From: an uncultured Eubacteriaceae bacterium
GTDB lineage: Bacteria > Bacillota > Clostridia > Lachnospirales > CAG-274
Length of the DNA: 5,824 nt
NCBI GenBank assembly: GCA_938042265.1
Contig: CALIRN010000199.1
Span: forward strand, 1-5,824
Direction of reading: 5' to 3'
A model generated the notes under the pieces. The model searched no databases. It saw nothing but the letters and a program-made list of their open reading frames with translations, and was not told where the DNA came from. Shown here piece after piece: positions 4,889 through 5,824 of this stretch; the stretch's first letter is position 1, and each line of letters opens with the position of its first letter. The position numbers were made by a program, and so were the translations under genes.

Positions 4889-5824
4889 ATGCGATATAAA
4901 GTACTTGAGCTTTTAAAAAAACACTCTGATTTTGTTTCAGGAGAGGAAATAGGCGAGAAGCTTAATATATCCAGAGCTGCGGTATGGAAGAATATTGCAC
5001 GTCTTAAAGAGGAGGGCTATACTGTTGAATCTGTCAGCAGTCGCGGTTACAGGCTTGTTGATGACAGCCATACTCTTAATGCCTATGAAATAGGTATTGA
5101 AAACTGCGTCTTTCTGACGGAAGTGGATTCTACTAATCTTGAGGCTAAGCGTATAGCACAACAGGGTTTTGAGGACAAGCTGCTGATTGTGTGCAACAGG
5201 CAGACAAACGGCAGAGGCAGACTTGGCAGAACATGGGAGGATAAGGGTGAAAATGTCTGTATGAGTTATCTTTTTAAGCCTGATATTGCACCTTTGGAGG
5301 CACCTCAGCTTACTCTTGTTTCTGGATTGGCAGTTGCTGTGGCTTTAAATGAGCTTACAGGGCTTGAGTTTGGTATCAAGTGGCCTAATGATATTGTATT
5401 TAACGGTAAAAAGCTTGTAGGCATACTTACCGAAATGAGCGCCGAAATGGAGCATATTAACTATGTTGTGGTAGGTATCGGGATTAACGTAAACTGTACC
5501 CGGTTTGACGGAGAGCTTAAGGAAAAAGCAACCTCCCTTGCCTTGGAGCTTGGACATAATGTAAGGCGCAGCCTTGTAGTAAAGCACTGTGCAGGAAAAA
5601 TATTTTCATACTATGACAGATTTTGTAAATATGGCTTTACTGACTTTATTGAGGAGTACAACAGCAAATGTATTAATATCGGTAAGAAGGTAAAGGCTAT
5701 ATATAAGACCCACCGGCATACAGGTCTGGGAAAGGGCATTGATGCAAACGGCGGACTTATTATACTGGGAGATGACGGTCGGGAGGTTGTTGTAACCTCA
5801 GGCGAGGTATCACTCAGGCTTGCA
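4889..5824 (+). CDS. birA: Bifunctional biotin-[acetyl-CoA-carboxylase] ligase / biotin repressor BirA, 3'-partial
   Basis: BirA activates biotin with ATP and attaches it to the biotin carrier protein of acetyl-CoA carboxylase. Proteins with the N-terminal DNA-binding domain also repress biotin genes. The frame is open to the window end: 312 codons without a stop, in a family of about 320-330, so only the tail is missing. Residues 1-60 form a winged helix (GEEIGEKLNISRAAVWKNI, 18-36, then SSRGYRL, 50-56), so this is a class II, regulator-type enzyme. The catalytic domain has EVDSTN (78-83), QTNGRGRLGRTWED (105-118, the biotinyl-AMP loop), KWPNDI (164-169), KLVGIL (175-180) and VVVGIGINVN (193-202). 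The C-terminal SH3-like domain (about 262-312) contains GKGIDANGGLII and TSGEVSLR. GGGAG (4875-4879) lies 9 nt before ATG 4889. An ATG at 4881 is out of frame and yields only a short peptide. The gene is divergent from acpS. Confidence 0.96.
   Translation, partial: MRYKVLELLKKHSDFVSGEEIGEKLNISRAAVWKNIARLKEEGYTVESVSSRGYRLVDDSHTLNAYEIGIENCVFLTEVDSTNLEAKRIAQQGFEDKLLIVCNRQTNGRGRLGRTWEDKGENVCMSYLFKPDIAPLEAPQLTLVSGLAVAVALNELTGLEFGIKWPNDIVFNGKKLVGILTEMSAEMEHINYVVVGIGINVNCTRFDGELKEKATSLALELGHNVRRSLVVKHCAGKIFSYYDRFCKYGFTDFIEEYNSKCINIGKKVKAIYKTHRHTGLGKGIDANGGLIILGDDGREVVVTSGEVSLRLA

Noticed and set aside
4936..5587. Two short - strand frames opposite birA
   Set aside because: They are shadows of the birA frame, with no family likeness and no supporting signals.
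1..5824. CRISPR array, tRNA, rRNA, insertion sequence, prophage or defence system
   Set aside because: No repeat-spacer pattern, cloverleaf, transposase, integrase or terminal inverted repeats were seen. All sizeable coding regions have ordinary assignments.

Overview
The window looks like chromosomal DNA from a spore-forming, low-to-moderate-GC Clostridia-type Firmicute, possibly a gut Ruminococcaceae/Lachnospiraceae relative. The evidence is strong AGGAGG-type Shine-Dalgarno sites, a CotF-type spore coat gene pair, an acpS-nnr operon and a biotin-ligase/repressor with an N-terminal winged helix. This placement is inferred from gene content and codon style, not from a database search. Most of the window is housekeeping genes, and I do not see an obviously new multi-gene system.

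Left part, + strand (1-2326). The window opens inside ychF (P-loop ATPase/GTPase with a TGS domain), which lacks only about nine N-terminal codons. A hairpin with a T-run follows it. The next gene, a P1/DmpA-type (peptidase family S58) self-cleaving hydrolase, starts only 16 nt after that T-run, so the hairpin may act as an attenuator rather than a plain terminator. After the hydrolase come about 270 bases without an intact gene. They hold a decayed N-terminal fragment of a phosphinothricin-acetyltransferase-like GNAT gene and the upstream region of the coat genes.

Middle (2327-2889). Two small + strand genes form a coat operon. The first is a 57-codon protein at 2398-2571, and the second is an 83-residue CotF-family protein with the typical GWY-containing C-terminus. 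A strong hairpin terminator at 2848-2888 separates this operon from the convergent nnr gene.

Right part (2887-5824). On the - strand, acpS (holo-ACP synthase) is directly followed by nnr (NAD(P)H-hydrate epimerase/dehydratase fusion); the stop codon of acpS touches the start codon of nnr. Divergently, on the + strand, birA (biotin-protein ligase with a DNA-binding domain) runs off the window end almost complete. The very A+T-rich gap between acpS and birA carries back-to-back candidate promoters. AcpS and BirA both load prosthetic groups onto fatty-acid-synthesis carrier proteins (ACP and the biotin carrier protein), so shared control from this gap is plausible but unproven.
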